Shown here: piece by piece, positions 36,858-45,404 of the stretch
Position numbering within the stretch: position 1 is the stretch's first letter
Layout: each line of letters begins with the position of its first letter
NCBI RefSeq assembly: GCF_900099995.1
Contig: NZ_FNCZ01000006.1
Coordinates: 165,373 to 229,372 of the forward strand
Source: Winogradskyella thalassocola
GTDB lineage: Bacteria; Bacteroidota; Bacteroidia; Flavobacteriales; Flavobacteriaceae
DNA length: 64,000 bases
Direction of reading: 5' to 3'
Translations under genes and position numbers: made by a program
The notes under the pieces: generated by a model
Database searches by the model: none
What the model was told of the DNA's origin: nothing
The model's input: the letters and a program-made list of their open reading frames with translations, nothing else

Positions 36858-38771
36858 ATGGAAGAAAAGAAATTCGACGTTAAATCTATAATAGGGTTTG
36901 TCCTCATATTTGGTATACTTTTATACATAATGTACCAAAACCAGCCAACTCCAGAAGAGCTTGAAGCACAGAAAAAAGCAGAGCAGGAGCAGGTTGAATC
37001 TGAGAAAACGCAAAGCAAGCAAAATGAAACTTTAGTTACGACTTCAGCAGATTTTACAACTAATGCACAAGTGTTAGATTCTACTCAAAAAGTAGCACTT
37101 CACAATAAAGTAGGGTCTTTTGCATATGCATTAACCTTACCATCTGCAACAGACAAACAAACAAGAGTTGAAACGGATGTTTTTGAATTAAAGTTTGACA
37201 ATAAAGGCGGTCACTTAGCAGAAGTAAAATTGAAAAACTTTGTGGATTATGATTCTGTACCGATTTATATGGTAAAGGATAATAATAGTGCTTTCAATAT
37301 TACGTTCGGTACGTCGGATAATAGAACACTAAATACGCAAGATTTTCCTTTTCAACCAAGTGTAACTAAAAATGGAGAAAATACAGTAGTTTCTATGAAA
37401 CTTAAAGTTTCTGAAACAGCATTTTTAGAATACCGTTACGAGTTGAAACCTAATGATTATATGATTGACTTTTCAATTAAATCACAAGGTTTAAGTAATG
37501 TTTTTAATACATCGCAACCAATTGAATTAGATTGGAAACAAAAAAGTATTCGTCATTCTAAAAGTATAAGTTACGAAAATCGCTATACGAGATTAACGTA
37601 TATGTATGATGATGGTAAAGTAGATAAATTATCGCAAGCAAGTGATGATGACGAATCGATTAATGATGTAGAGTGGTTATCTTACAGACAGCATTTTTTC
37701 AGTACTATTTTAGTGGCTAACGATAGTCCGTTTAATAAAGCTGCAATAACATCTGAAGATTTAGTAGAGGACGAAGAAATTGATACTCTATTTACAAAGT
37801 TGTATACCTCTAAAATACCTCTAGCTTATAGTGGTGGCGAGTTAAATCAAAACTTAGGTCTGTATTATGGTCCAACAGATAATTCAACATTAAAAGCATA
37901 CGATAAAGACTTAGAAAAAAGTATACCATTTGGTTGGGGAATTTTTGGATGGATAAATGTCGTATTGTTTATTCCATTATTTGGTTTCCTTAGTGGATTT
38001 TTACCATATGGTATTGCTATTATTGTAATGACCATTTTAGTAAAAATCGTATTGTCTTTTGTACAGTATAAGCAATTTTTATCTCAGGCAAAGATGAAAA
38101 TCTTAAAGCCGGAGTTAGATGCAGTAAGAGAAAAGTATAAAGACAATAAATTAAAAGCACAGCAAGAAACTATGGCTATTCAAAGCCGAGCTGGTGCAAG
38201 TCCATTGAGTGGATGTTTGCCAGGTTTAATGCAAATTCCTGTGTTCTATGCCTTATTTATGTTTTTCCCAACGGCTTTCGAATTAAGACAAAAAGGATTC
38301 CTTTGGGCAGACGATTTAAGTTCTTATGATTCTATTTTAGATTTACCATTTCACATTCCATTATATGGGGATCACGTTGCATTATTCCCAATTTTAGCGG
38401 CTATTGCTATTTTCTTTTATATGAAAATGACGACTGGTCAGCAAATGGCAACACAGCCAACACAAGAAGGGATGCCGGATATGGCGAAAATGATGAAGTA
38501 TATGATTTACTTCTCTCCAATCTTAATGTTGGTATTCTTTAACAACTATGCTTCTGGTTTAAGTTTATATTACTTTATTTCTAACTTAATTAGTATTGGT
38601 ATTATGTTAGTAATTAAAAACTACATTATTGATGAAGATAAAGTGTTAGCTAAAATTGAAGTCAGCAAAACGAAGCCTAAGAAACAAAACAAGTTTCAAA
38701 AGAAAATGGCTGAGATGATGGAACAAGCTGAACAGCAAAAACAATCACAACAAAAAGGGAAGAAGAAATAA
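36858..38771 (+). CDS. yidC: Membrane protein insertase YidC
   Basis: YidC inserts membrane proteins with or without SecYEG. The 637-residue protein has the Gram-negative form: an N-terminal helix (13-24), a large periplasmic P1 domain (about 45-350) and five C-terminal helices containing the conserved insertase core (GCLPGLMQIPVFYALFMFF). The C-terminal tail is basic and Lys/Gln-rich, as usual for Bacteroidota, and may contact ribosomes. It is followed by a strong terminator. Confidence 0.96.
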   Translation: MEEKKFDVKSIIGFVLIFGILLYIMYQNQPTPEELEAQKKAEQEQVESEKTQSKQNETLVTTSADFTTNAQVLDSTQKVALHNKVGSFAYALTLPSATDKQTRVETDVFELKFDNKGGHLAEVKLKNFVDYDSVPIYMVKDNNSAFNITFGTSDNRTLNTQDFPFQPSVTKNGENTVVSMKLKVSETAFLEYRYELKPNDYMIDFSIKSQGLSNVFNTSQPIELDWKQKSIRHSKSISYENRYTRLTYMYDDGKVDKLSQASDDDESINDVEWLSYRQHFFSTILVANDSPFNKAAITSEDLVEDEEIDTLFTKLYTSKIPLAYSGGELNQNLGLYYGPTDNSTLKAYDKDLEKSIPFGWGIFGWINVVLFIPLFGFLSGFLPYGIAIIVMTILVKIVLSFVQYKQFLSQAKMKILKPELDAVREKYKDNKLKAQQETMAIQSRAGASPLSGCLPGLMQIPVFYALFMFFPTAFELRQKGFLWADDLSSYDSILDLPFHIPLYGDHVALFPILAAIAIFFYMKMTTGQQMATQPTQEGMPDMAKMMKYMIYFSPILMLVFFNNYASGLSLYYFISNLISIGIMLVIKNYIIDEDKVLAKIEVSKTKPKKQNKFQKKMAEMMEQAEQQKQSQQKGKKK

Positions 38772-38804
38772 TTAATCTTTGCCTTACTACTAAATATGAA
38801 ACCT

Positions 38805-38838
38805 ATAGCCTCAACATTTTTGTTGAGGCTATTTTATT
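38805..38838 (+). terminator. Hairpin terminator of yidC
   Basis: Arms 38805-38816 and 38821-38832 form a perfect 12-bp stem with a TTTT loop and a TTTATT tail. Confidence 0.88.
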
Positions 38839-38853
38839 AAATAATTTGAACGG

Positions 38854-39266
38854 ATGAAAATCGAAGTTTGTAACAAAGCAGCTACTATAACAATTGTGGA
38901 TGGTCTTAACGCCTATTATTTAGATAAGGTAGCTGCTCAGATATATGGACACGATTAGAATTTAGTATAAAAAATGAGAAAGACAAGGTCATTGGCGGTG
39001 TTTTAGCGGGAATCAATTATTGGAATGGTTTAGAAATTAAAATACTTTGGATAGATGAAGACTACAGAAATCAAGGTTTAGGAAGAACCTTATTAAAACA
39101 TCTTGAAAATAAAGCTATAAAGCGAGGTGTGAGCATCGCAATAGTAGATACTTTTGATTTTCAAGCAGAAGAGTTTTATATAAAAAATGGCTATGATGTT
39201 ATTGGTGAAATTAAGAATTTTCCAAAAGGTCATCGTCGAATTTATTTTTCTAAAGTATTAGAATAA
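38854..39266 (+). pseudogene. GNAT acetyltransferase gene broken by a frameshift
   Basis: From the ATG at 38854 one frame codes for MKIEVCNKAATITIVDG and onward to about KVAAQ near 38940. The remainder, ending with TAA at 39264-39266, reads in a frame displaced by two bases and encodes a good GNAT domain: ILWIDEDYRNQGLGRTLL is motif A (acetyl-CoA pyrophosphate binding), and FYIKNGYDVIGE is motif B. Joined, they make about 137 residues, a normal length. The break is near an AT repeat around 38941, which suggests a dinucleotide slip. The gene is either recently dead, or the base call is wrong. Small-molecule acetylation would be the original role. Confidence 0.75.
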
Positions 39267-39296
39267 AAAAGACCCAAACCTTTAACCGTTTGAGCC
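39265..39296 (-). terminator. Probable terminator of the fasciclin gene
   Basis: On the minus strand arms at 39288-39296 and 39271-39279 pair over nine positions with two G-U wobbles and are followed by six T's. It overlaps the end of the broken GNAT gene. Confidence 0.55.
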
Positions 39297-39356
39297 TTTT
39301 CCTAACTAATTAATCAACCTAATAAAAATGAGGATGTCTACCTCAATTTTTTAATT

Positions 39357-40349
39357 TTATTGCATTGGTAAAAGTACTTTGTCTATAACATGTACCACAC
39401 CATTAATAGATTGAATATCTACAAGGCTCGTTACAATATTACTTACACGCGCATTAGGATCTGTTAATGTAAATGCCGTATTATCAGCAGTTATGTTACC
39501 TCCTAAAGTTGTAACAGTTCCATTTGGTAAACCACTAGATTGCACATTACCACTTACAATATGATATGTTAAAACAGCATCAACTGTTGCTGGGGCTAAA
39601 TCACCAAGAGCAGTATTTCCAGAAGGATCTAACTCTAATAATAAATCAGCAAAAGCATCATTTGAAGGAGCAAATACAGTGAATGGTCCAGCAGTTGCAT
39701 CGGATACTGTAGCGATATAAGGTACTGTAGGTGTACCACTGTCAGCCAATTGTAAAGCAGCTACTAAATTTGATAAAGCAGGATTGGTTGTTGCAAACGT
39801 TGCAATAGTTGGTAAACCAATAACTTCGTCAACAATATGAACAATACCGTTTGTTGCAGTGTTATCTGCATTTGTAACGGTTGAAGATCCATTCAACATC
39901 ACTCCATTAGATGTTGTGTAGTATAAACTAAGATTGGCTTCGTTTGGCCCTGTTGCAGCGGTATTCGTATATCCTGATCCAGCATTCACTAAATCTGTAG
40001 ACGTTACAGTAGCACCTATAATAACGTGATTTAATAGAATGTTTTTTACTAATGCTTCTTCAGCCGTAGATAAATTATCTAAATCTAAACCTGTGTCATT
40101 TAATAATTGAGTAAATGCATCATTTGTAGGCGCAAAAACCGTAAAAGGTCCTTCACCTTGTAAAGTAGTTACTAAATCGGTAGCTTGTAAAGCGGCAGCT
40201 AAAGATGTTAAATTGTTCTCTAATGCTACATCTATAACTGTAGTTGTAGCTGGTGTTGTTACGTTGTCATCATCATCACTACAAGAAGTAAATCCTATAA
40301 CCAATAGAAATACTGAAAGTAATTTGAAGTTTTTTAAAATAATTTTCAT
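39357..40349 (-). CDS. Lipoprotein with two fasciclin (FAS1) domains
   Basis: The start is placed at the ATG ending at 40349, which opens a lipoprotein signal ending GFTSC with an Asp-rich SDDDD after the Cys; nine more residues are possible upstream. The protein has 330 residues. Both FAS1 domains show the paired H1/H2 boxes: GPFTVFAPTNDAFTQLL and later GIVHIVDEVI in the first, GPFTVFAPSNDAFADLL and later GVVHVIDKVLLP in the second. FAS1 proteins mediate adhesion and are often surface lipoproteins; the acidic residues after the lipid Cys fit Bacteroidota surface export signals. Transcription starts divergently from the neighbouring gene. Confidence 0.9.
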   Translation of the reverse strand: MKIILKNFKLLSVFLLVIGFTSCSDDDDNVTTPATTTVIDVALENNLTSLAAALQATDLVTTLQGEGPFTVFAPTNDAFTQLLNDTGLDLDNLSTAEEALVKNILLNHVIIGATVTSTDLVNAGSGYTNTAATGPNEANLSLYYTTSNGVMLNGSSTVTNADNTATNGIVHIVDEVIGLPTIATFATTNPALSNLVAALQLADSGTPTVPYIATVSDATAGPFTVFAPSNDAFADLLLELDPSGNTALGDLAPATVDAVLTYHIVSGNVQSSGLPNGTVTTLGGNITADNTAFTLTDPNARVSNIVTSLVDIQSINGVVHVIDKVLLPMQ

Positions 40350-40400
40350 TGTTTTGAGTTTTATATTGTTCAACATTCAAACCTCGACCGGTTTGTTTAA

Positions 40401-40408
40401 CAAAATTA
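40401..40408 (-). promoter_or_regulatory. -7 promoter element of the fasciclin gene
   Basis: Minus-strand TAATTTTG matches TAnnTTTG about 50 bases upstream of the chosen start. Confidence 0.5.
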
Positions 40409-40412
40409 CAAA

Positions 40413-41123
40413 ATGATTAAACAAAAAGTTTGCGCACTTTTCACTTTAACACTATTTTTAACATCTGCCCTTGCTCAAAATCCGGTAAATCAATTGGATA
40501 AAGACGGACTACGACACGGTTTTTGGACTAAAAATTACCATAAAACCAAAGAAAAACGTTACGAAGGAGTTTTTAAACATGGAAAAGAAATTGACTCGTT
40601 TAAATTCTACACCTTATCCGGAGGTAAAAGTGTTTTGAGTGCTATAAAGGTATTTAATGAAACAGATAGTATTGCTGATGTTACGTTTATAGCATCTACT
40701 AAAAAAGTGATTAGTGAAGGTAAAATGAATGGCAAGCGATTTATCGGACTATGGACGTTCTATCATAAAAATTCTTCAATAAAAATGATTGAAGAAAATT
40801 ATAATGAGGACGGTTTACTTGAAGGAGAACGTTTTGTATATTTTAAAAACGGAGGTGTTGCAGAAAGTGCACATTATAAAAATGGAGAACTCGATGGTGA
40901 ATCTAAATGGTTTTCAGAGAAAGGTGTTTTGCTAAGACATACCCATTATATAGTTGGAGAGTTAGAAGGCAAAACGATTAATTATGATGCTCTTGGAGAT
41001 ATAACTTCAGAAGGTAATTATAGTAATAGTCAGAAAAAAGGAATTTGGAAGTATTATGAAGACGGAAAACTAAACAAAGAAATAAACCATACGACACAAG
41101 AAGTAATTTCAAAAAAGGAATAG
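40413..41123 (+). CDS. Exported MORN/YwqK-like repeat protein
   Basis: The 236-residue protein has a signal peptide (1-21, ending ALAQ). It is built of repeated short beta hairpins of the G-x-W-x-x-Y-x-x-x-G type: GLRHGFWTKNY, GKRFIGLWTFYHKN, GLLEGERFVYFKNG, GELDGESKWFSEKG, GELEGKTINYDALG and KKGIWKYYEDGK. Such units are called MORN or YwqK-type repeats; the antitoxin label often given to them is not supported here, as no toxin gene is adjacent. It is probably a periplasmic or outer-membrane protein of unknown role. Confidence 0.7.
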   Translation: MIKQKVCALFTLTLFLTSALAQNPVNQLDKDGLRHGFWTKNYHKTKEKRYEGVFKHGKEIDSFKFYTLSGGKSVLSAIKVFNETDSIADVTFIASTKKVISEGKMNGKRFIGLWTFYHKNSSIKMIEENYNEDGLLEGERFVYFKNGGVAESAHYKNGELDGESKWFSEKGVLLRHTHYIVGELEGKTINYDALGDITSEGNYSNSQKKGIWKYYEDGKLNKEINHTTQEVISKKE

Positions 41124-41156
41124 TTTAAGGCTATACATCACATAGAATTTCAGAAT

Positions 41157-41190
41157 GGCAATCTTAATAGGATTGCCTTTTTTATTTTGT
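41157..41190 (+). terminator. Hairpin terminator of the MORN-repeat gene
   Basis: Arms 41157-41163 and 41171-41177 form a perfect 7-bp G+C-containing stem followed by a T tract. Confidence 0.75.
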
Positions 41191-41197
41191 AATTTTG
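41190..41197 (+). promoter_or_regulatory. Candidate -7 promoter element upstream of mnmA
   Basis: TAATTTTG matches TAnnTTTG and starts at the end of the previous terminator. The leader to the mnmA ATG at 41338 would be about 135 bases and would contain the palindrome at 41252-41267. Confidence 0.5.
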
Positions 41198-41251
41198 CCT
41201 AAGTTTTTCGAACTAAAACGTTATGAATATTTAATATTCATGTTTTAAATT

Positions 41252-41267
41252 GTCCCCTTAAGGGGAC
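41252..41267. repeat. 16-bp perfect palindrome in the mnmA leader
   Basis: GTCCCCTTAAGGGGAC is followed at once by another GGGG run, in otherwise AT-rich DNA. Similar CCCCTTAAGGGG pieces are scattered in many flavobacterial genomes, from memory. Function unknown. Confidence 0.55.
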
Positions 41268-41337
41268 TTTAGGGGTGTTTTTAAAAAAGCATCTAATTAT
41301 TAATTAAAAGTGATACCTGCTTTTGCAGGTAATTAAT

Positions 41338-42525
41338 ATGAAAAGAGTCATCGTAGGACTTTCGGGAGGAGTAGATTCTAGTGTTGCAGCTTATCTTTTA
41401 AAAGAGCAAGGCTACGAAGTTATTGGACTTTTTATGAAAAATTGGCACGATGATTCTGTGACCATTTCAGATGAATGTCCGTGGTTAGAAGATAGCAATG
41501 ATGCCATGTTGGTCGCAGATAAATTAGGCATTCCTTTTCAAACGGTAGATTTAAGTGTGCAATACAAAGAGCGTATTGTAGATTACATGTTTAACGAATA
41601 TGAAAAAGGACGCACACCAAATCCAGATGTACTTTGTAATCGCGAAATAAAGTTTGATGTCTTTATGGATATCGCTTTAGAATTAGGTGCAGATTATGTC
41701 GCTACAGGTCACTACTGCAGAAAAGGAACGATTGAAAAAGACGGAAAACAAATCCATCAGTTGCTAGCTGGTGCAGATGATAATAAAGATCAATCTTATT
41801 TTTTGTGCCAATTATCGCAACAGCAATTAGCGAAAGCTTTATTTCCTATTGGCGAATTATTAAAACCAGAAGTAAGAGAGATTGCCAAAGCACAAGATTT
41901 AATTACAGCCGAAAAGAAAGATTCTCAAGGTTTGTGTTTTATAGGGAAAGTAAGATTACCAGAGTTTTTACAACAACAATTAAAACCGAAGGTGGGAGAT
42001 ATTGTTGAAGTGGCAGATACGTTTGAAATTTACAATGAAGCGCTTCCAAAGTTCGATTCAAAAGAACATGAGTTGGAAGCTTTATCAAAAAAACCAACCT
42101 ATACTCTAACAGACGGAAAAGTGGTAGGTAAACATCAAGGTGCACATTATTTTACTAAAGGCCAACGAAAAGGTTTAGGGGTTGGTGGTACTGTAGAACC
42201 TTTATTTGTAATAGATACAGATGTAAAAGACAATATAATCTATACAGGGCAAGGAAAACAACATCCTGGTTTATACAGAAATGTATTGTTTGTGACGAAC
42301 GAAGAATTGCATTGGGTGCGCGAAGATTTAGCCATAAACGAAGGTGAAACCATGGAAGTCATGGCGAGAATTCGCTACAGACAAACCTTAGAAAAAGCAA
42401 TTTTGCATAAAGTCGCTTCAGGTATGTATGTGGAATTTGAAAACAAACAATCCGCAATTACAGAAGGTCAATTTGTCGCATGGTATTTAAAAGATGAATT
42501 ATTAGGATCAGGAGTTATTTCTTAA
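41338..42525 (+). CDS. mnmA: tRNA-specific 2-thiouridylase MnmA
   Basis: MnmA makes the 2-thio group of U34 in tRNAs for Lys, Glu and Gln, using sulfur delivered by relay proteins. The 395-residue protein has the PP-loop [15 protein letters not shown] at its N-terminus, a catalytic Cys in [12 protein letters not shown] and the second in [10 protein letters not shown], which form the persulfide pair. RKGLGVGG and the C-terminal barrel complete the family pattern. The ATG at 41338 is preferred to the TTG at 41323 because it places the PP-loop at the usual distance. Confidence 0.95.
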   Translation: MKRVIVGLSGGVDSSVAAYLLKEQGYEVIGLFMKNWHDDSVTISDECPWLEDSNDAMLVADKLGIPFQTVDLSVQYKERIVDYMFNEYEKGRTPNPDVLCNREIKFDVFMDIALELGADYVATGHYCRKGTIEKDGKQIHQLLAGADDNKDQSYFLCQLSQQQLAKALFPIGELLKPEVREIAKAQDLITAEKKDSQGLCFIGKVRLPEFLQQQLKPKVGDIVEVADTFEIYNEALPKFDSKEHELEALSKKPTYTLTDGKVVGKHQGAHYFTKGQRKGLGVGGTVEPLFVIDTDVKDNIIYTGQGKQHPGLYRNVLFVTNEELHWVREDLAINEGETMEVMARIRYRQTLEKAILHKVASGMYVEFENKQSAITEGQFVAWYLKDELLGSGVIS

Positions 42526-42638
42526 CTTGCCTTTAATATCATTTTTCTGATAGATGAAATAGAAGTCGTCAGTTCGGGTAATTTTTAATTTTTTTTTGGT
42601 TAAAAATTATATCGAGAACAAGTTAGATGTATAGTTTT

Positions 42639-44252
42639 ATGAAAAACATTTTTACAATACTACTTTTAATTTTTATCACGAAGAGTTTTGCGCAAGAAGA
42701 CGCATGGATTTACCTAATAGACAAACCAAACGTTGCAGCTTCAATAGCTAATCCTACCAGTATTCTTACTCAAAAGGCCATAGATAGAAAACAGAATCAT
42801 AATATTGCTATTGATGAACGTGATGTTCCAGTAAACGAAACCTATATTTCAGATTTAAAATCTCAAACAGGAATCACCGTCTTGGCTAAATCGAAATGGT
42901 TTAATGCCGTTCATATTAGAGGGACAGAAGATGATATAAATGCCCTAGGCAATCTAACATATGTTGAAAGTATTGATTTTGCTAATCAAAATTTGAATAC
43001 ATCTTCAAGAAGCAATTCAAGATTAAACAAAACAGAAACCGAAGACGAAACGATTGCTTTTACTTATGGGGATACTCAAAATCAGGTAGAAATGATTAAT
43101 GTAGACCATCTTCATTTGGCTGATTTTACAGGAGATGGGATTACAATTGCAGTTATGGATGCAGGATTTCCGGGGGTGAATACAATAGACGCATTTCAAC
43201 GGTTACGCGATAATGGAGACTTATTAGGGGGTTACGATTTTGTAGATCGAACTTCAGAGGTATATGACTTTATAGGTAGTAATCATGGCACTAAAGTGTT
43301 GAGTACTATGGCTGGTTTTGTTGAAGATGAATATGTTGGAACTGCACCAGAAGCATCATATTATGTGTTTAGAACAGAAGATGCCGGAAGTGAAAATCCT
43401 GTAGAAGAAAGTTATTGGGTAGAAGCTGCGGAGCGTGCAGATAGTTTAGGTGTAGATATGATTAATACGTCCTTGGGATATCAAACCTTTGATAATTCTA
43501 ATTACAATTATACACCTGCAGATATGAATGGTGAAACAGCCTTTATTTCTAAAGGCGCTTCTATTGCAGTTGAAAAAGGAATTTTAGTGGTTGTAAGTGC
43601 AGGTAATTCTGGAGCCACAGATTGGCAAACAGTTGGTGCACCTGCAGATTCGCCAAATGTCTTGTCTATAGGAGGTGTAAATGCTGATGGTGATTATGTT
43701 ACTTTTAGTTCGCAAGGAGGCGCTGCGCAAGTAGGTTATCAAAAACCGGATGTAGTTGCTAGAGCAGGATTGGCTTATGTGATTAATGAAAATAATACTA
43801 TTGTTCAGAATAATGGAACATCGTTCAGTGGGCCCATTCTTTGTGGCGGTATTGCAGCGTTGTGGCAAGCTATTCCGAATGCTTTACCAACTGAAATTAT
43901 GGATTATGTAAGGCAATCGGCTTCACAATATACTGATCCTGATGATTTTTTAGGATACGGAATCCCAGATTTAGAATTAGCAAAGAACTTAGCATTATCT
44001 CTGGATGAAGAACCTTTTGAGGATTTTAGAATTTACCCGAATCCGGTAAAATCGAACTTGAATGTAATACTACTTTCTATAGTAAACCAATTAGAGGTTT
44101 CGATTTATAACCAATTAGGTCAAGAAATTTTGAATCAATTTATAAATGAAAATTCTAAATCTATTAATGTTTCGGGTTTAGCTTCAGGATTATATATCAT
44201 CAAACTTTCAACTAAATCTATTTCAAAAACGTTCAAATTTATAAAACACTAA
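42639..44252 (+). CDS. T9SS-secreted subtilisin-like (S8) serine protease
   Basis: The start is the second ATG (42639), which opens the signal peptide ending KSFAQ; the ATG at 42627 is four codons upstream. The protein has 537 residues. The catalytic triad is Asp174 (VMDAGF), His216 (NHGTKV) and Ser395 (NGTSFSGP), with the oxyanion Asn in SAGNSG. Residues about 25-125 look like an inhibitor_I9-type pro-region. The C-terminal 75 residues are a T9SS sorting domain (FRIYPNPVKSNL through KTFKFIKH). It is a secreted protease for nutrient digestion. Its TAA overlaps the ATG of the next gene. Confidence 0.92.
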   Translation: MKNIFTILLLIFITKSFAQEDAWIYLIDKPNVAASIANPTSILTQKAIDRKQNHNIAIDERDVPVNETYISDLKSQTGITVLAKSKWFNAVHIRGTEDDINALGNLTYVESIDFANQNLNTSSRSNSRLNKTETEDETIAFTYGDTQNQVEMINVDHLHLADFTGDGITIAVMDAGFPGVNTIDAFQRLRDNGDLLGGYDFVDRTSEVYDFIGSNHGTKVLSTMAGFVEDEYVGTAPEASYYVFRTEDAGSENPVEESYWVEAAERADSLGVDMINTSLGYQTFDNSNYNYTPADMNGETAFISKGASIAVEKGILVVVSAGNSGATDWQTVGAPADSPNVLSIGGVNADGDYVTFSSQGGAAQVGYQKPDVVARAGLAYVINENNTIVQNNGTSFSGPILCGGIAALWQAIPNALPTEIMDYVRQSASQYTDPDDFLGYGIPDLELAKNLALSLDEEPFEDFRIYPNPVKSNLNVILLSIVNQLEVSIYNQLGQEILNQFINENSKSINVSGLASGLYIIKLSTKSISKTFKFIKH

Positions 44253-45193
44253 TGGCAAATAGAATCACGTCACTTTTCAATATAAAATATCCAATCATCC
44301 AAGCTGGAATGATTTGGAACAGTGGTTGGAGATTAGCTTCAGCTGCAAGTAACTCAGGTGTATTAGGGTTAATCGGAGCAGGTTCCATGTATCCAGACGT
44401 TTTACGAGAACACATTCAAAAATGTAAAGCAGCAACGGATCAACCATTTGGTGTTAATGTGCCCATGTTGTATCCAAATGTTCAAGAAATCATGGATATC
44501 ATTGTTGAAGAGGGTGTGAAAATTGTTTTTACCTCTGCTGGAAATCCTAAAACTTGGACCAAATGGTTACAAGACAAAGGCATTACAGTAGTGCATGTGG
44601 TAAGTAGTGTAAAGTTCGCCTTAAAAGCGCAAGACGCTGGCGTCGATGCTGTTGTTGCAGAAGGTTTTGAAGCCGGAGGACATAATGGAAGAGATGAAAC
44701 TACAACGTTGACATTGATACCAATGGTAAAGGAACAACTTGAAATTCCTTTAATTGCAGCAGGTGGTATTGCCACAGGAAAAGCCATGTTAGCCTGTATG
44801 ATTCTGGGTGCCGATGGAGTACAGGTGGGAAGTCGATTTGTTGCGAGTGAAGAATCTTCAGCGCACCAAGCGTTTAAGCAAGTTGTTGTTGATGCTAAAG
44901 AAGGAGATACACAACTAACCTTAAAAGAATTAGCTCCTGTTAGATTAATAAAAAATAAATTCTACAACGACTTACAAGAACTTTATAAAACCAGTCCATC
45001 TACAGAGCAACTCAAAGAATTATTAGGAAGAGCTAGAGCCAAACGTGGTATGTTTGAAGGTAATTTAGACGATGGGGAATTAGAAATAGGTCAAATAGCA
45101 GGTTTAATTCACGATGTGAAACCGGTTGCTGAGATTGTAGAGGAGATAACACGTGAGTTTGAGGAAGCTAAGAAAGCCTTAATTACATTATAA
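44252..45193 (+). CDS. Nitronate monooxygenase / FabK-like FMN protein
   Basis: The 313-residue TIM-barrel flavoprotein has the 2-nitropropane dioxygenase family marks: KYPIIQAGM at the N-terminus, AEGFEAGGHNGR (FMN phosphate and catalytic His region), IPLIAAGGIATG and GADGVQVGSRFVAS. Members oxidise alkyl nitronates or act as enoyl-ACP reductases (FabK); context does not decide. The start overlaps the protease stop by one base (TAATG), so translation is probably coupled, although no metabolic link to a secreted protease is evident. Confidence 0.82.
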   Translation: MANRITSLFNIKYPIIQAGMIWNSGWRLASAASNSGVLGLIGAGSMYPDVLREHIQKCKAATDQPFGVNVPMLYPNVQEIMDIIVEEGVKIVFTSAGNPKTWTKWLQDKGITVVHVVSSVKFALKAQDAGVDAVVAEGFEAGGHNGRDETTTLTLIPMVKEQLEIPLIAAGGIATGKAMLACMILGADGVQVGSRFVASEESSAHQAFKQVVVDAKEGDTQLTLKELAPVRLIKNKFYNDLQELYKTSPSTEQLKELLGRARAKRGMFEGNLDDGELEIGQIAGLIHDVKPVAEIVEEITREFEEAKKALITL

Positions 45194-45370
45194 TTGGCTT
45201 TGAGATTTACGGATAATTAAAATCCGTTTAAGTCACTATAGATATGGTAATTAAAGTGGTTTTGTTTTACCATAAAAAGTTAATCTAGCTCTATTTTTTA
45301 TAAGTTGATAATTTATTGAATCACTACGTTTTAAAACTCATATTTACTCACTTTTTTTTAATAAAAAACC

Positions 45371-45378
45371 TAAATTTG
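45371..45378 (+). promoter_or_regulatory. -7 promoter element of the antiporter gene
   Basis: TAAATTTG matches TAnnTTTG, 26 bases before the ATG at 45405. Confidence 0.55.
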
Positions 45379-45404
45379 CGCTTGCTAATCTTAATTAGTA
45401 ATGT

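Noticed and set aside
40413..41123. Antitoxin of a toxin-antitoxin pair, as YwqK-like proteins are often labelled
   Set aside because: It has a signal peptide, and no toxin gene is adjacent.
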